DNA of 64,000 nt. Source: Notamacropus eugenii. Lineage: Eukaryota; Chordata; Mammalia; Diprotodontia; Macropodidae. How positions within the stretch are numbered: the first letter of the stretch is position 1; each line of letters begins with the position of its first letter. Below are positions 22,562 through 34,319 of this stretch, piece after piece. The notes beneath the pieces are model-generated. The model was not told the origin of the DNA. It saw nothing but the letters and a program-made list of their open reading frames with translations, and did not search any database. The stretch lies in contig NC_092872.1 in the NCBI RefSeq assembly GCF_028372415.1, positions 548,759,205-548,823,204 on the forward strand, in the 5' to 3' direction. Position numbers and translations under genes: made by a program.

Positions 22562-23678
22562 TCATGCTTCTCTTGATTCTTGTGTTTGAAAGTCAGATTT
22601 TCCATTCAGCTCTGCTCTTTTCATCAAGAATGCTTGAAAGTCCTCTATTTCATTGAATGACCATTTTTTCCCCCTGTAATATTATACTCAGTTTTGCTGG
22701 GTAGGTGGTTCTTGGTTTTAATCCTAGTTCCTTTGACTTCTGGAATATCATATTCCATGCCCTTCAGTCCCTTATGTAGAAGCTACTAGATCTTGTGTTA
22801 TCCTGATTGTATTTCCACATTACTCAAATTGTTTCTTTCTGGCTTCTTGCAATATTTTCTCCTTGACCTGGGAACTCTGGAATTTGGCTACAATATTCCA
22901 AGGAGTTTTTCTTTTCAGATCTCTTTCAGGAGGTAATTGGTGCATTCTTTCAATATTATTTTACCCTCTGGTACTAGAGTATCAGGGCAGTTTTCCTTGA
23001 TAATTTCATGAAAGATGATGTCTAGGCTCTTTTTTTGATCATGGCTTTCAGGTAATCCCATAATTTTTTAATTGTCTCTCCTGGATCTATTTTCCAGGTC
23101 AGTTGTTTTTCCAATGAGATATTTCACATTATCTTCTATTTTTTCATTCTTTTGGTTTTGTTCTGTAATTTCTTGGTTTCTCATAAAGTCATTAGCTTCC
23201 ATCTGCTCCAGTCTAATTTTTGAAGAATTATTTTCTTCAGTGAACTTTTGAACCTCCTTTTCCATTTGACTAATTCTCCTTTTTAAGCATTCTTGTCATC
23301 ATTGGCTTTTTGAACCTCTTTTGCCATTTGAGTTAGCCTATTTTTAAAGGTGTTATTTTCTTCAGCATTTTTGGGGGGGAGGGGGGGTCTCCTTTAGCAA
23401 GCTGTTGACTTGCTTTTCATGATTTTCTTGCATGGCTCTCATTTCTCTTCCCAATTTTTCCTCCACCTCTCTTACTTGCTTTTCAAAGTCCTTTTTGAGC
23501 TTGTCCATGGCCTGGGACCATTGCATATTTATTTTAGAGGTTTTGGATGCAAAAGCCTTGACTTTAGGTCATCCTCTGATGGTATGCATTTTCTTCCTCA
23601 TCCAAAAAGATGGAAGAAAATACCTGTTCACCAAGAAAGTAACTTTCTATAGTCTTTTTCACCCTCTTTTTTGGGCAT
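22562..23678 (-). pseudogene. L1-type ORF1 relic of element A
   Basis: Minus-strand ORF1 relic from ATG at 23678 (MPKKRVKK-like start) to TGA at 22564-22562. The coiled coil is broken by stops and a G-run insertion (23371-23386). The best preserved part (23068-23265) reads MEKEVQKFTEENNSSKIRLE, then NEKIEDNVKYLIGKTTDLEN and RSRRDN, which keeps residues lost in elements B and C. This makes A the older branch here. Confidence 0.8.
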
Positions 23679-24401
23679 TTTCCTAGCCAGTTACTTGACT
23701 TTGGAGTCCTTTGTCAAGAAGAGGGTATACTCTGGGGACCTGTAAGTTCTCAGTTCCTCCAAGGTGACACAATCAAGGGAGAGGAGTAAACTCCTGTGCT
23801 CTGGTCTGGGAGCTACCAAAGCTTTTCTGCCCAGAATCTGCAAGTAGAATTCTCTTTTCAGAACCTCCACCAGCTCCATCATGTCAACATTCTTCCTCAC
23901 CCCAGGACTGCCACTCAGGGCTGCAACTCAGATCAGCAGCTCAATTCCCCCAGAGTCTTTGGGCCAAGGGCTCCAAAAATGGACACCGCTGCCACCTGAG
24001 GCCAGGGCTAGAGGAAGACTCTGCTCCCTTCTCACCCAGGTGAAAAAACTTTCTCACTGACCTTTGAAGCTGTCTTTGGTGTTTGTGGGTTAAGGGATCT
24101 GGGAACCACAACTGCTGCCAGGGATTCCACCCCTGAGGTCTGCTTGGGTCCTGTTCCTGCCAGTGCTGCACGGCCAAGGCTGCTCTGGGCTCTGTGGGCT
24201 GCGCTCTGCTCTGAGGTCCATGTGATAGACCTTTCCTGTCAGCCTTCCATGCTGCCTTGAACTGAAAATCTCTTTTACTCCATTGTTTTGTGGCTTCTGC
24301 TGCTCTAAAATTTGTTTAGAGTCATTTTTACAGGTATTTTATGGGCTGTGGGGGAAGAGCTAGAGTGGGTGCATCTTTCTACTCCCTATCCTATTTCTTT
24401 C

Positions 24402-24880
24402 AAATAAGGTATTCCCATCCAGAACCCTGGTTCAGCCATATACTTCATCTCAATGTTAACTATGAAGTCACATTTGTCTTTTTGTATTAGGACTTCTAGT
24501 TCCTCTTGTTTGTTGCTTAAACTTTAAGCACTTGTATGCAGACAGTCCTGGTCATGAGTCTTACAAATGGATCCTTTCTTGGGTTTTATTCTCTGCAAAC
24601 TTTGAGTGTCTCAGCTACTAATTCTTCCTTTTCTGTAACTTCTTTCTATGATATCCAACTTGGGATATATACATAGATAATCTTCTCCCTTTCTCATCAA
24701 TTTATATAGATTATACATACATACACATATATAAATAAACATTTATGTATATATATATATAATATAGATGTATGTATATATCTATATCTAATATATAATA
24801 GAGATGTGTGTGTATATAATATAGATGTGTGTGTATATACGTGTAAAGCACTTTGCAAACCTTAGAGTACTATATCATTT
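24402..24880. other. Unclassified repeat and TA/TG-rich microsatellite
   Basis: 24402-24660 continues the old repeat interrupted by element A. 24710-24845 is a compound (TA)n/(TG)n tract with ATATATATATAT and TGTGTGTG runs. No gene signal. Confidence 0.6.
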
Positions 24881-25570
24881 GTATCATCACCATTGTTATC
24901 TCCTTATCATTTTCTTCATAATCTTTCCAATTATTCAACCTCAAAGTCATCTTCAGTTGTTCACTTTCTTTCATCCCTATATCCAAATGGATTCCACTTC
25001 TTGATTCTAGTCCTGCACCTTCTGTCCCCTACTCTCCATTCTTAGGGCTACTTGTTACCTTACTATATCCCTTCATCACCTTTCACATGAACTAATTAAT
25101 GTGTGATCTCCTAATTGACATCCTTACATCCTCTCTCTAATCCATTATTTATATAGTTGCCAAATTGATATTTTAAAATTGTAGATATGAACATGTCTGC
25201 TGAATGTATATATGAACTTCTCTGCTCAAGAAACTTCAATGGCTCCCTCTTTACCTCTAGGGAAATTTAAAACTCCTCTTACTGTTTGATATTTAAATGC
25301 TCTGAATATCTTGTTCTAATCTATCTTCCCATGCTTTTTATACATTATTTTCTCCCATTCAAGCAAACTGGCTTGCTAGATATTCCTTCTATACAATATT
25401 TCACCTCCTGTCTCTGTACCTTTGGACACATTGTTCCCTATGCCTGGAATGCTTTCTCTTTCTCTTCATATTTGTCTCTCTGAATCTCTAGCTCCCTTCA
25501 AGACTAAGCTCCAATTCACTTTCTACAAAAGGACTTTCCTCATCTCTCCAATTTTGGGCAAAACTATTCC
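24880..25570 (+). repeat. L2 LINE relic
   Basis: Sense L2 3' region: CTTCAATGGCTCCCTCTTTA, then AGGGAAATTTAAAACTCCTC, TTGTTCCCTATGCCTGGAAT, and CTCCCTTCAAGACTAAGCTC. Highly decayed. Confidence 0.7.
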
Positions 25571-25960
25571 ACTGAATTTTTGCAAATACTAGCTTGTGTC
25601 CTTGTAGTTTCTCCACAATAGGGACTGAGGTGTTCTCCACATGTTGGCTGTCTTCACATATCTGAAAAGCTGCCCTGAGGAAGAGGGATCAGACAAAGTG
25701 TTCTTGGCCCCATGAGAGCAGAACTAGGAATGCTGGCCATCATTGCGGAGAGATAGATTTTTTCCTCCATGTCATGAAGTCTTTCGCAGAAATTAGAGCC
25801 ATCCGAATTATAAGGCAATTGCCCCTATTCCATGCTTTGTTTTAGCCTTGGAAACCCAGACCCAAATGAATTACTGTGTAACATCCTATTCAATTTAGAA
25901 AGTTTTTTTTTTTTAATTTAAATTAGTGGCTGAGTTGGGATTAGGTTCCAGACCTCCTAC
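25570..25960 (+). repeat. CR1/L3 3' relic (plus)
   Basis: CTGAAAAGCTGCCCTGAGGA, then AGAGGGATCAGACAAAGTGT and TTGGCCCCATGAGAGCAGAA follow the CR1/L3 3' UTR order. Confidence 0.6.
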
Positions 25961-26039
25961 TCATCAGAAGGGCACAGTTTTTGTTTATTTGTGTGTGTGT
26001 TTGTTTTAATTAGTCCTCAGTGGCTTCGAGGAATCACAA

Positions 26040-26560
26040 AAGAATCATCTGAAGGCAATAGATCCAGTCTTCACCTGATAAAGAATTCCCTCCATATCCA
26101 CAAAAGTGGCCATCTGGATCTGACTTGAAGAGTTCTTGAGTAGGGAAGTCTCTGACTCCCAAAGAAGCCCTTTTCACTTTCTGGTAGCTCTACTTTTTAC
26201 TATCTTTTCCTTATATGGAGATTAGATGTTCCTCTTTGCAATGTATACCCATTACTCCTAGGTCTGTCCTCTAGAGCCAAGTAGAATAAATTCAATCTGT
26301 TTTCAAGAAAGTCTTTTAAATTCCTGAGGACAATCCTTACATCCACCCTCTAATGTCTTTTCTTCTCCAGGGCAAGTATCCTCAGTTTCTTCAAATGATC
26401 TCCATGTAGAAAAATCTCAAGGCCTTTCAACATTCCAGTTGCTGTTCCCTAGACAAACTCAAAGTTTATGAGTGTCCTTCCTAAAACATATTACTCAGAA
26501 CTAAATACAATACACCAGGTATGGTCTGACCAGGGCAAAGTACAGCAGGACTATCACCCC
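26040..26560 (-). repeat. CR1/L3 3' relic (minus)
   Basis: Antisense of the same family as 25570-25960: CTCCTAGGTCTGTCCTCTAG, then CTTCTCCAGGGCAAGTATCC, CATTCCAGTTGCTGTTCCCT and CAGGTATGGTCTGACCAGGG. The two relics face each other about 0.1 kb apart. Confidence 0.6.
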
Positions 26561-26799
26561 AGTAATATATACAATGATTACAATAATGTAAAAAAAAGAT
26601 CACCAAATGCTGAGTAACTGAAAAACTAGTAATGATCCTAGAGATAATTAAACATACTTTCCTTAGTAGGGAACTGTAGGAGCGGAATATGCATATGTTA
26701 TCAGAATTAGTCACTATATGTATTGTTTGTCTAGCTGTTTTTCTTTGTTCCTGAAAGTTTTCAATCCAAGTAGGAGACTATTCAGAATGACTGACTGTG

Positions 26800-26985
26800 A
26801 CTTAAAAACAGAAAGGAAAGGAAGAAAGAAAGGAAGAGAGAGGGGGGAAGGAAGTAAGGGAGAAATAAATGAAGAAAGAAGGAAAGAAAGGATGAAATGA
26901 AAGAAGGAAGGAATAAGGAAAGGAAGGAAGAAAGAAAGAAAAAGAAAGGAAGGAAGGGTGAGAGGAAAGGAAGAGCAATCCTGGA
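26800..26985. repeat. GGAA/GAAA purine microsatellite
   Basis: About 180 bp in which almost every base on plus is A or G, built of GGAA, GAAA and AAGG units. It makes long spurious frames rich in Ser/Phe/Leu on minus. GGAA repeats are ETS-type sites, but no use is shown here. Confidence 0.9.
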
Positions 26986-27200
26986 CTTGATTGGAATCAG
27001 ACAATCTGATTCTGAGTACACTCCATACCACTTACTGGACCTTATTAGCTGAGGATCATGGGTAAGTAACTTCACCTTTATAACCTTCAGATTCCTCATC
27101 TGTAAAGGGGGATAGCAATACTTGTACTCCCAACTTCACAAACTGGTAAGGAGAGTGCTTTGAGACTCTTGAAGTGCTGTAGAACTGGAGGTTATTATTT
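26985..27200 (+). repeat. CORE-SINE with L2-type tail
   Basis: TCAGATTCCTCATCTGTAAA, then GGGGGATAGCAATACTTGTA and GTGCTTTGAGACTCTTGAAG match the CORE plus tail order of THER/MIR-like SINEs. Confidence 0.6.
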
Positions 27201-28480
27201 TTCCATAAATTAGTTAGTATATTGCTTTTGTACCTAGATTTCTAGCTAGCACCTGTCACTAAAGTGATGGGCATCAGTTCCTGAGATAAAAAAAAAATTT
27301 TTAAAACAAAACACTGTAACATAAGGTGGGGACCTCACCATTACCAGGACACTTAGGGGTTAATCTCAAAGGAGAGAGACCCATAGCAGGAAGCATAGAG
27401 TTATTATTTCTTTGGCCTTATACCAAAGAGAATCGTAAATACCACATCCTTATTTCAGGACTCTCTTGGCTACAAAAACTCTGTCCCTTCTTAACTACAA
27501 ACACCAATGTTTCACTGCTTTCCTAGAGAGGTCTCCTAGAACTGTACAGATCAAATGTGGTGTCAGAGAGGTAGGCAAGGGGCCTGCCTACTGACTCAGC
27601 TAGTAGTGTTTCCCTAATAATTCCCAAGTTTACAATCATCTACCTTTTTGAAAGGAACTTTCAACCCATTGGAAAAAGAAGAATTTAACCACTGGGGCAA
27701 CTGTCATTGACCCCTGAGGCAAGAGGTCAAGTGAAAACCTGCCCATTTTGCCAAGAAAGAAGAGAACAAATCTCTAAATCTCTGGGCCTCTCAATGATTG
27801 ACTTTGTTCTTTTTGGACCTGGTTTGATTTCTTAACTCCCAAGTTCTATTCTGTTGTGTTTTTTTTTTCAAACCAGAACCCTGCAGACTCTGCCTACCCT
27901 AGCATTTTCCCGGACTCATCTCTGTACTCATGTACTTCAACTTTTCCCAAGTCCATAAAAGTCAGAAGTCCTAGATGATTCCTAACTTTGCTGCTTAGGG
28001 ATCTATTTAACCCTTCTTCTTTCCCCCTTTTCTTTGTCCTTTTCCCTTTTTTCCTTTCCTTTTCCCTGTCTTCCATTTCTTTGGTGCCCTTTTCCTCCTC
28101 CCTTCCTTCCTTTCACAACAATCATTTATTAAATATCTCTTACATGCAGAATGCAGTACCATAGAAGAGACAAAATAAGTATGACGCATGTTTTTTTTCT
28201 CAAGGTCAAGTTGGGAAACTAGACATTAACAAATTAATTTTAAAAAAATAAGGCAACCTATCATAAGTCCCACATAAATGGAAGAGACATCAGAAGCTTT
28301 AGAAGTTCATAAAAGATATAGATCACTTTTTTGCAGATTTAAAATTCTGTAATGAGGAAAGACTTCACATAAGAAGCACTTAGCACCTCAGTTTCCTTAT
28401 CTGTAAAATAAGAAAGTCAGAATTGATAATTTCCAGCTTTTTTTCCCCCAGCTCTGACAAGTTTGTGATTCTAGATGGGA
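27200..28480. other. Intergenic stretch, minor repeat scraps
   Basis: Holds a pyrimidine tract (CTTTT/TTCC units, 28015-28112), an antisense L2 tail at about 28118-28200 (ATCATTTATTAAATATCTCT) and a CORE-SINE scrap at about 28380-28480. No coding signal recognised. Confidence 0.5.
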
Positions 28481-28830
28481 TTTAAACTAAGCCATTAAAG
28501 ATGAGTAAACTTGCAGCAGGGAGTTGGGGGAAGGGTTCTGCTGGTGGAGGAAATGGTAGAGACAAAGACCTGGAAGTGAGAAGGTTCAAGGAGAGTTGTG
28601 TGGAACCAGTGAACCAATTTAACTGGAGAGTAGGATACTAATAGGAGAATAAGAAGTGATAAGTCTGAACAGGTATGTGTGGGCAGATTATTGCAAGTCT
28701 TCAAAAATGTCTAAGGATTTGGACAGTATTCTGTAAGCAATGGGGAATTTTTGAAAGTTTTTGGTCTAGGAAGAGACCTGACCTCCCAGAATACAAGTAC
28801 TGCAAGCTAGTGGTAGTTCTAGGTGGCATA
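28480..28830 (-). repeat. L2 LINE relic (minus)
   Basis: Antisense L2 3' half: CTGGTGGAGGAAATGGTAGA, then GCAAGTCTTCAAAAATGTCT and AGCAATGGGGAATTTTTGAA, in reverse order of the sense L2 at 14.1-15.7 kb. Confidence 0.55.
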
Positions 28831-29614
28831 GATTTACCAGGATACTGGCCATAGGTAAGGAGATACATGTTCAGACATGAGAGGAGTTATGAACAATCAC
28901 ATTTAGTTCTCATACATGTAAATAAATGAATTCTCAAATGCCCTCTGAATTCTGGATGAATGCTGCTCTCAACTTTGAGCATTCTGCTAACATATCCAAG
29001 GATGGGAGTACAAGAGCAGAGGTTTTTTTTAAAGAATGGACAAAAACCATTTATTTAGAGCATATAGGAAGGGGAGATGGAAGCAGGATGGAAGGAAGAC
29101 AGGATCTTTATCTTGATTTGTTAAAAACAAACTGTAAAATGTTTTGATTGAGAAATTTGTCAGTCATAGACCAGTTGGAAAGGGGAGGGGATAAACATTT
29201 GTTAAGTTAAGCTATGTACCAAGTACTGTATTAAGTGTTTTACAAAAAGTATTTCATTTGATCCTCACCATAACCCTATGTGGTAGGTGTGATTATTATC
29301 TTTTTTGAACAGATGGAGAAACTAAGGCTGAGAAAGATTAAGTGAGTTTCCCAGGCTCACACAAGTGGCAAGTGTCTGAGGCCAGATATGAATTCAGATA
29401 TTCCTGACTCAAGACTTAGTACTTTATCCACTTCTCTACCCAGTTACCTCTAGTTGGATTAGTTGGGATTATATTATACAAAAACATACCTTTTAGAAGG
29501 GGTAGAATTTTCCTGGAAGCTTAAAAAACTATTTATGCTCTCTTGGGTTTTCTCGGTACAATGAATGTGGGAGTGAGTTGCTAGCTTGCTGTCCTCTGTG
29601 CTGACCACACCACA
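28831..29614 (-). repeat. Unclassified sequence and CORE-SINE relic
   Basis: 28831-29160 has no recognised family. 29190-29460 is an antisense CORE-SINE: AACATTTGTTAAGTTAAGCT, GATGGAGAAACTAAGGCTGA, then TCTGAGGCCAGATATGAATT. Confidence 0.55.
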
Positions 29615-30170
29615 ATCATAGTGGTTGTTGTTATTTGTTCTTTGTTTTCGAAGAGTACCAGTAACATTACAGTTTACCTTGACTTACACAGGAATTGGAT
29701 TTAAATGAGGCAGAGTTGCACAAAGTCCCCAGCCTCAACTCTCTCTCCCAGAGTCATTGAAGTTCAGTGCCAGGACAAAAGTCAAAAAGACTGGTGATGT
29801 CTGGGGATGCAGTGGGTGACTTTAGCATCTTAGATGTCTGAACAAGCTTTGAGTCTCCATTTACCCTCCCTTCATGGCCATTGGAAGAAATTGTTCTCAT
29901 GTACCCATTCCCCCAAGGGAAGACTTTACTTTCGTGGGGTAGACACCACCTAACTCAGTGATAGGTCTGAGGCCTTTCACCCTCAACGTGGTTTAGCTCA
30001 TCTGCTGAGAAGGTTTACATGGAGTGTGGCTACTGTGCTTGCTGCAGCTTCCTGGAGCCACAGGTAAGAGTCGGGTGAATCAGGTGGACACCAAAGGTGG
30101 ATAAATAGCCACCAAAAGGGCTTGGCAATCCCTCACACTAGAGGTGCTAGTCCTCCTGAACACCCCATAC
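29615..30170 (-). mobile_element. RTE-tailed SINE-like element, about 550 bp
   Basis: On minus it runs from about 30170 to 29615 and ends GGTACTCTTCGAAAACAAAG, then AACAAATAACAACAACC. This is a variant of the tail of the RTE copies in this window (CTCTTCGAGAATGAAGGACA consensus). The body (for example CACCTTTGGTGTCCACCTGA and GGTGGTGTCTACCCCACGAA on minus) carries no reverse-transcriptase signature, so it looks like a non-autonomous RTE passenger. Family name unknown to me. Confidence 0.55.
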
Positions 30171-30209
30171 ATCCCATTAGAATTGGAAGGGACCTCAGAG
30201 GACAGGTAG

Positions 30210-30384
30210 CAGGGGTGGGAACCTGCCAAATGTGGCTTTCTAGGTCCTTGGGTGCAGCCTTTTGACTGAGTCCCATTTTAGAGAACAAATCCTTTATCAG
30301 GTGTGGTTTGGATTCAGTCAAAGGCTGCACTTGAGGACCTAGAGGATCACACATAGCCTCGAGGCCAAAGGTTCCCCATCCCTG
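30210..30384. mobile_element. hAT MITE, palindromic, copy 1
   Basis: Starts CAGGGGTGGGAACCTGCC and ends GGTTCCCCATCCCTG, giving terminal inverted repeats. The interior is roughly palindromic (GCAGCCTTTTGACTGAGTCC versus GGATTCAGTCAAAGGCTGCA). It sits in an antisense CORE-SINE. No clean 8-bp duplication is left. Confidence 0.75.
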
Positions 30385-30619
30385 ATAGTCCAACAATCTT
30401 TGTAGTTCAAATAAGGGAACTGAGGTTCAAAGAGAAGTGAAATGCCCCAAGGCCATACAAGTTGTATCAAAGGCAAAATTCCAGGAATAATTCAGGTCTT
30501 TATTGACTCCAAACCTAATACTCTCTCTTCTACTGCACTTAGCACACTGCCTCTCCCATCTGGAGTTCTCTGATTAGACCTCCATACCACATTTTGGGAG
30601 GAACATTGGCCAGTTGGAG

Positions 30620-31460
30620 CATGTACAGGGAAAGAGGAAACCTGTCTGGGCTGAAAACTGGAAACTATACTGGACAAGGATTGGTTGAAAGAGCTGGGGG
30701 TATTGAGCCTGGGAAAGAGAAGAATATGGTGGTTGAGGGGCATAGGAAGATAAGAGACCTGTCTTTAGCTCTCTCAAGGGCTATCATGTGAAAAGAATAG
30801 GCTTATTTTTTGTAACTCTAGTGGGCAGAGCTAGTCCCAAAGCATGGAGGTGTCATCCTGAATTAAGGAGAAACAGCCCATATTGCGGAAACTATGATCT
30901 TTCATCCAGCAAGGAGTCATAACTGGAGTTTCATAAAGCGGCAAGTGCTGGGAAGCCCAATGAGGGAGCTGGTTGAGGGGTTCTCATACGGTATTTGGTC
31001 CAAGGGAGAGGAGCTGCCCGTGCAAGAGGGTTGGGACATTCTGTGGTTTCAGAAGGTAAATTGTTTTGCATGACTGCTGAAAGTCCAAAGAGAAAGCTTG
31101 GAATCTGGGAGGGGAGAGTTTAGGACATTTACAAAATAGGCTGAGTGATTTCATCTGGTCAGTCTCAGACAATCCATGGGTTTGCGAATGAGATCAAGGT
31201 CAGCTTTAGTCAGTAGTGTTGGATAGGTAATGGAAAACTGAAAGAAAAATTTTTCGATCTTGATTAAATTTGCCTGAAAATGGAACCTTGTAAGGCAGCA
31301 AGCTCTCTGTTACTAGAATTATGAAAGCAGAAAGTGACTAGATGTCAGGGATGCTACTGAGGGGGTTTCTGCATAGGGAAGAGAGTTGGCCCAGGTGACA
31401 CCTAAGGTTCCTTCAGATTCTGAAATTCTAGGATTCTGGGACTATAAATGGTCATGTAGA
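30620..31460 (+). repeat. CR1/L3 LINE 3' relic
   Basis: Sense CR1/L3 3' blocks: TTGAGCCTGGGAAAGAGAAG, then CAAGGGCTATCATGTGAAAA at 30695-30800. At 31370-31450 there is TTCCTTCAGATTCTGAAATT, then CTAGGATTCTGGG, the family's 3' end. The centre is too decayed to assign. Confidence 0.55.
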
Positions 31461-31729
31461 GGTCCCAAACTATTAACATGCTGTGCTATGTAATCTCTAG
31501 TTTAATAAATCAGGCAGCTTCATTTGAAGCCAAGGACCTGGGATTCTAAATCCTTCTCTGACTTCTTTTCACTTTCTTTGTATAATGGAGGTAACCTACT
31601 TCACTTGGTACCTCTAGGAGAGCAATGTAACCAAAATCTATTACAAACCTTGAAGCCCATAGGTGAATGTTGGCTGTTCTCGTTACAGAGTTCTACACTC
31701 TTTTGGATGGGAAGGACCCTATGAGGGAT

Positions 31730-32033
31730 TTAAATTTTAAATTGGTCTTGCTCAACCTGGAGTCTGGAAGACCTAGGCATAAATCTAGTCTCAGGAAAAT
31801 TTAGAACTCAAAATCTTGTGGAAGTGAATGTTGAAAACTAAAAATTAATTGATTAGAAAAAAATGTAAATCTACCCTCAGTGTAGGCTTAGGCACTTACT
31901 AAATTGTATGACCCTGGACAAATCATTTAACCTCTGCCTCAGTTTCCTCATCTGTAAAATGAGGATGATAACAGCATCTACCTTTCAGGGTTATTTCGAG
32001 GACTATAGCACTTTGAAGCCTTACAGTGCTGTA
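31730..32033 (+). repeat. CORE-SINE with 72-bp L1 3' end inserted
   Basis: Sense SINE (GAGTCTGGAAGACCTAGGCA, then TCAGTTTCCTCATCTGTAAA) split at about 31796-31862 by a severely 5'-truncated L1/HAL1 3' end (AAAATCTTGTGGAAGTGAAT, then GTTGAAAACTAAAAATTAAT). The interruption is flanked by TAAATCTAGTCTCAG and TAAATCTACCCTCAG, a 15-bp target-site duplication with two changes. Confidence 0.8.
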
Positions 32034-32268
32034 TCATTGTTTAGTCCTTTTTTTTTCAATTGTGTCCTACCCATTTGGGACTGGAGTGGTTTGCCATTTC
32101 CTTCTCCAGCTTATTTAACAATGAGGAACTGGGCCAAAAGGGGTTAAGTGACTTGCCCAGGGTCACACAGTTAATATGCATCTGACGCCACATTTGTATT
32201 CTGGAAGATGACTCTTCCTGACTCCAGGTCCAGCTTTCTGTTCACTTGCCTACTCTTAGATGCCCCAA
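32034..32268 (-). mobile_element. CORE-SINE with BovB/RTE-like tail (MAR1-type)
   Basis: On minus: tRNA-like head (GGGGCATCTAAGAGTAGGCA), CORE (TGTGTGACCCTGGGCAAGTC), then tail GGAGAAGGAAATGGCAAACC, ACTCCAGTC. This tail matches the BovB-type RTE 3' end known from ruminant SINEs. Confidence 0.8.
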
Positions 32269-32519
32269 AGTACTACTGGAGAAAATTGCACAACCATTCT
32301 GCCTAGGTCCATTACAGATTTTTGTTATATAGCTTCAAATGGGTCCTCACTGTTGCAAGGTAATCCTTTCATACCTCCCTAGTTAACTTACTATCCCACT
32401 CATCACAGCAGCTTCTTCAAACCTTTTCATCCTTCTCAGCTGGGAACTTTACCTCATATTTTATAGAAAAAAATGGAGGCCATTCACTGAGAGCTCATCT
32501 CACATCACTCAGATGTCTT
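32269..32519. other. Short unassigned gap between repeats
   Basis: No recognised family or coding signal; L2-like composition. Confidence 0.35.
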
Positions 32520-34265
32520 CCACTACTCTCTCCTCTTTCCCCACTATTTCTCATGAAGAGGTGGCCCTTCTCCTTGGCAAGGCAAACACCCCTGTACATT
32601 CTAGGGATCCTATTCTACCTCATCTTCTCCTCTGACTTATCTTTAATCTCTTCTAACTGCTTTCCTAGCACCTTCAAATATGTCTCTATGTCTCCCCCAT
32701 CCTCAAAAAACGCTCACTCGATCCATCTGATAAATATTGTCTTGCCTTCTGTAGATAAACTCCTAGAGAAGACTGTCTAAAATAGGTCCTTCTACTTCCT
32801 GTCTTCTCATTCTCTTAACTCTTTACTGCCTGGCTTCCAACATCAAAGTGCTCTCTCCAAAATTATTAATGATCCCTTAGTTATCCAATATAGCAACCTT
32901 TTGTCAATCCTCATTCTTCTTGACTTTGGGATCACCCTCCTCTCCTGGAGACCGTCTTCTCTCTATGTTTTCATGATACTACCTTCTCATGATTCTCTTC
33001 TAATCTCTTTGACTGCTCCTTTCCAGCCTCTTCTGCTGGACCTTCATCCAGCAGAAACTTAGGTGTCCCACAAGGTTCTTTTCTGGGCCCTCTTCTCTTC
33101 TCCTTTTATATGATCTCACTTGGTAATTTCATCAGTTCTCATGGATTCAATTATCATCTCTATGCTGATGATTTTCAGATATCCTAACCCAGGAGTGGGG
33201 AACCTTTAGCTTCAAGGCCACATGTGGCCTTCTAGGTTCTTGGATGTGGCCTTCTAAGATGCAGCCTTTTGACTGAGTCCAAGTTTTACAGAACAAATTC
33301 TTTTATGAAGGGGATTTGTTTAGTGAAGTTTGGATTCAGTCAGAGTGCCACACTTGAGGACCTCGAGGACCACATGTGGTCTCAAGGCTACAGGTTCCCC
33401 ACTCCTGTCCTAATCTCTCTGCTGATCTCTGGTCTCTTACCTCTAATTGCCTATTTGACTTATATAACTGGATAATTCAGTCTTAAATTCAACATGTCCA
33501 AAACTGAATTCTTTCTCTTTTCCTCCAGATCCTCTCTGCTTTTCAACTTCCCTTTATTCTCTCCTCTAACACTACCACCACCAGGGACCTCTCCCCTTCC
33601 TCCTGGACTATTACAATAGCCTGCTTATTGATCTACATCCTACAAGTCCCTCTCCACTCCAGGTCACCCCCCACTCAGCTGTCAAAATGACCACATGAAG
33701 CACAAATCTGACCATGTCACCTTTGTATTCAACAAACTCCAGTTTACTTCTAATATCAAATATTACTATTACCTCTAATATCAAATATAACTAGAGCACT
33801 GAAAACCCTTTATAACATACCCTACCTCCCTCCTTTCCAGTCTTCACTTTACCCTCCACAGTCCCACCAAGACCTCTTTGATACAGTTACACTGACCTCC
33901 TTGCTTTTCTTCAAATAAAGCACTCTATCTTAAAACTCTGGGTATTTTCACTCACTATAACTTCTACCTAAAATTCTCTCCCTCCTCATCATTTCCTCTT
34001 GGCTTCTCTGGTTCCTTCAAGTGCACCCTAAAATCCAACCTTCTAAAAGAAGCCTTTCCCAATCCCTCCTAATTATAATACTTTCCCTCTGTTGATTATT
34101 TCTAATTTATCCTGTGTATAGACTGCATTTATTTGCATGCTGTTTTCTCCATTAGGTTGTGAATTCCTAGTGAATAGGGATTGTCTTTTCCCTTCCTTTG
34201 TATCCCCAGTGCTCAGCATAGTTCCTGGCACATAGTGGGTACTTCATAAATGTCTATTTACCAAC
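32520..34265 (+). mobile_element. L2 LINE relic split by hAT MITE
   Basis: Sense L2 with the same block order as 14.1-15.7 kb: CCCACAAGGTTCTTTTCTGG, ATCATCTCTATGCTGATGAT, then after the MITE TCAACATGTCCAAAACTGAA, CTGGACTATTACAATAGCCT, and the tail GGTTGTGAATTCCTAGTGAA, then TGGCACATAGTGGGTACTTC at 34180-34260. Many stops. Confidence 0.8.
33190..33407. mobile_element. hAT MITE, palindromic, copy 2, with 8-bp duplication
   Basis: A 218-bp element from CAGGAGTGGGGAACCT to AGGTTCCCCACTCCTG, with near-perfect terminal inverted repeats and a palindromic interior (CACATGTGG near both ends). Flanks TCCTAACC (33182-33189) and TCCTAATC (33408-33415) form the 8-bp target-site duplication expected of hAT transposons, one mismatch. 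It interrupts an L2. Confidence 0.9.
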
Positions 34266-34319
34266 TTCCTGACTTCCTTTGTCCAGCGTAACAGCAGTGA
34301 AATGTAACCAAAAGAGTCT

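Larger units (their letters stand above)
18875..24384 (-). mobile_element. HAL1-like (ORF1-only L1) element A, split by element B
   Basis: Minus-strand L1 derivative of about 2.74 kb once the internal insertion (19704-22488, including one target-site copy) is removed. It has a 5' UTR-like region (about 23680-24384), an ORF1 relic, a 3' UTR and an A-rich tail, and no ORF2 at all. It is flanked by a 17-bp target-site duplication with one mismatch (18858-18874 and 24385-24401, CCTATCCTATTTCTTTC). The missing ORF2 puts it with half-L1 (HAL1) elements, which depend on L1 machinery. Confidence 0.82.

Noticed and set aside
26714..27099. 105-codon frames rich in Ser, Phe and Leu on minus.
   Set aside because: Direct translation of the GGAA/GAAA microsatellite.
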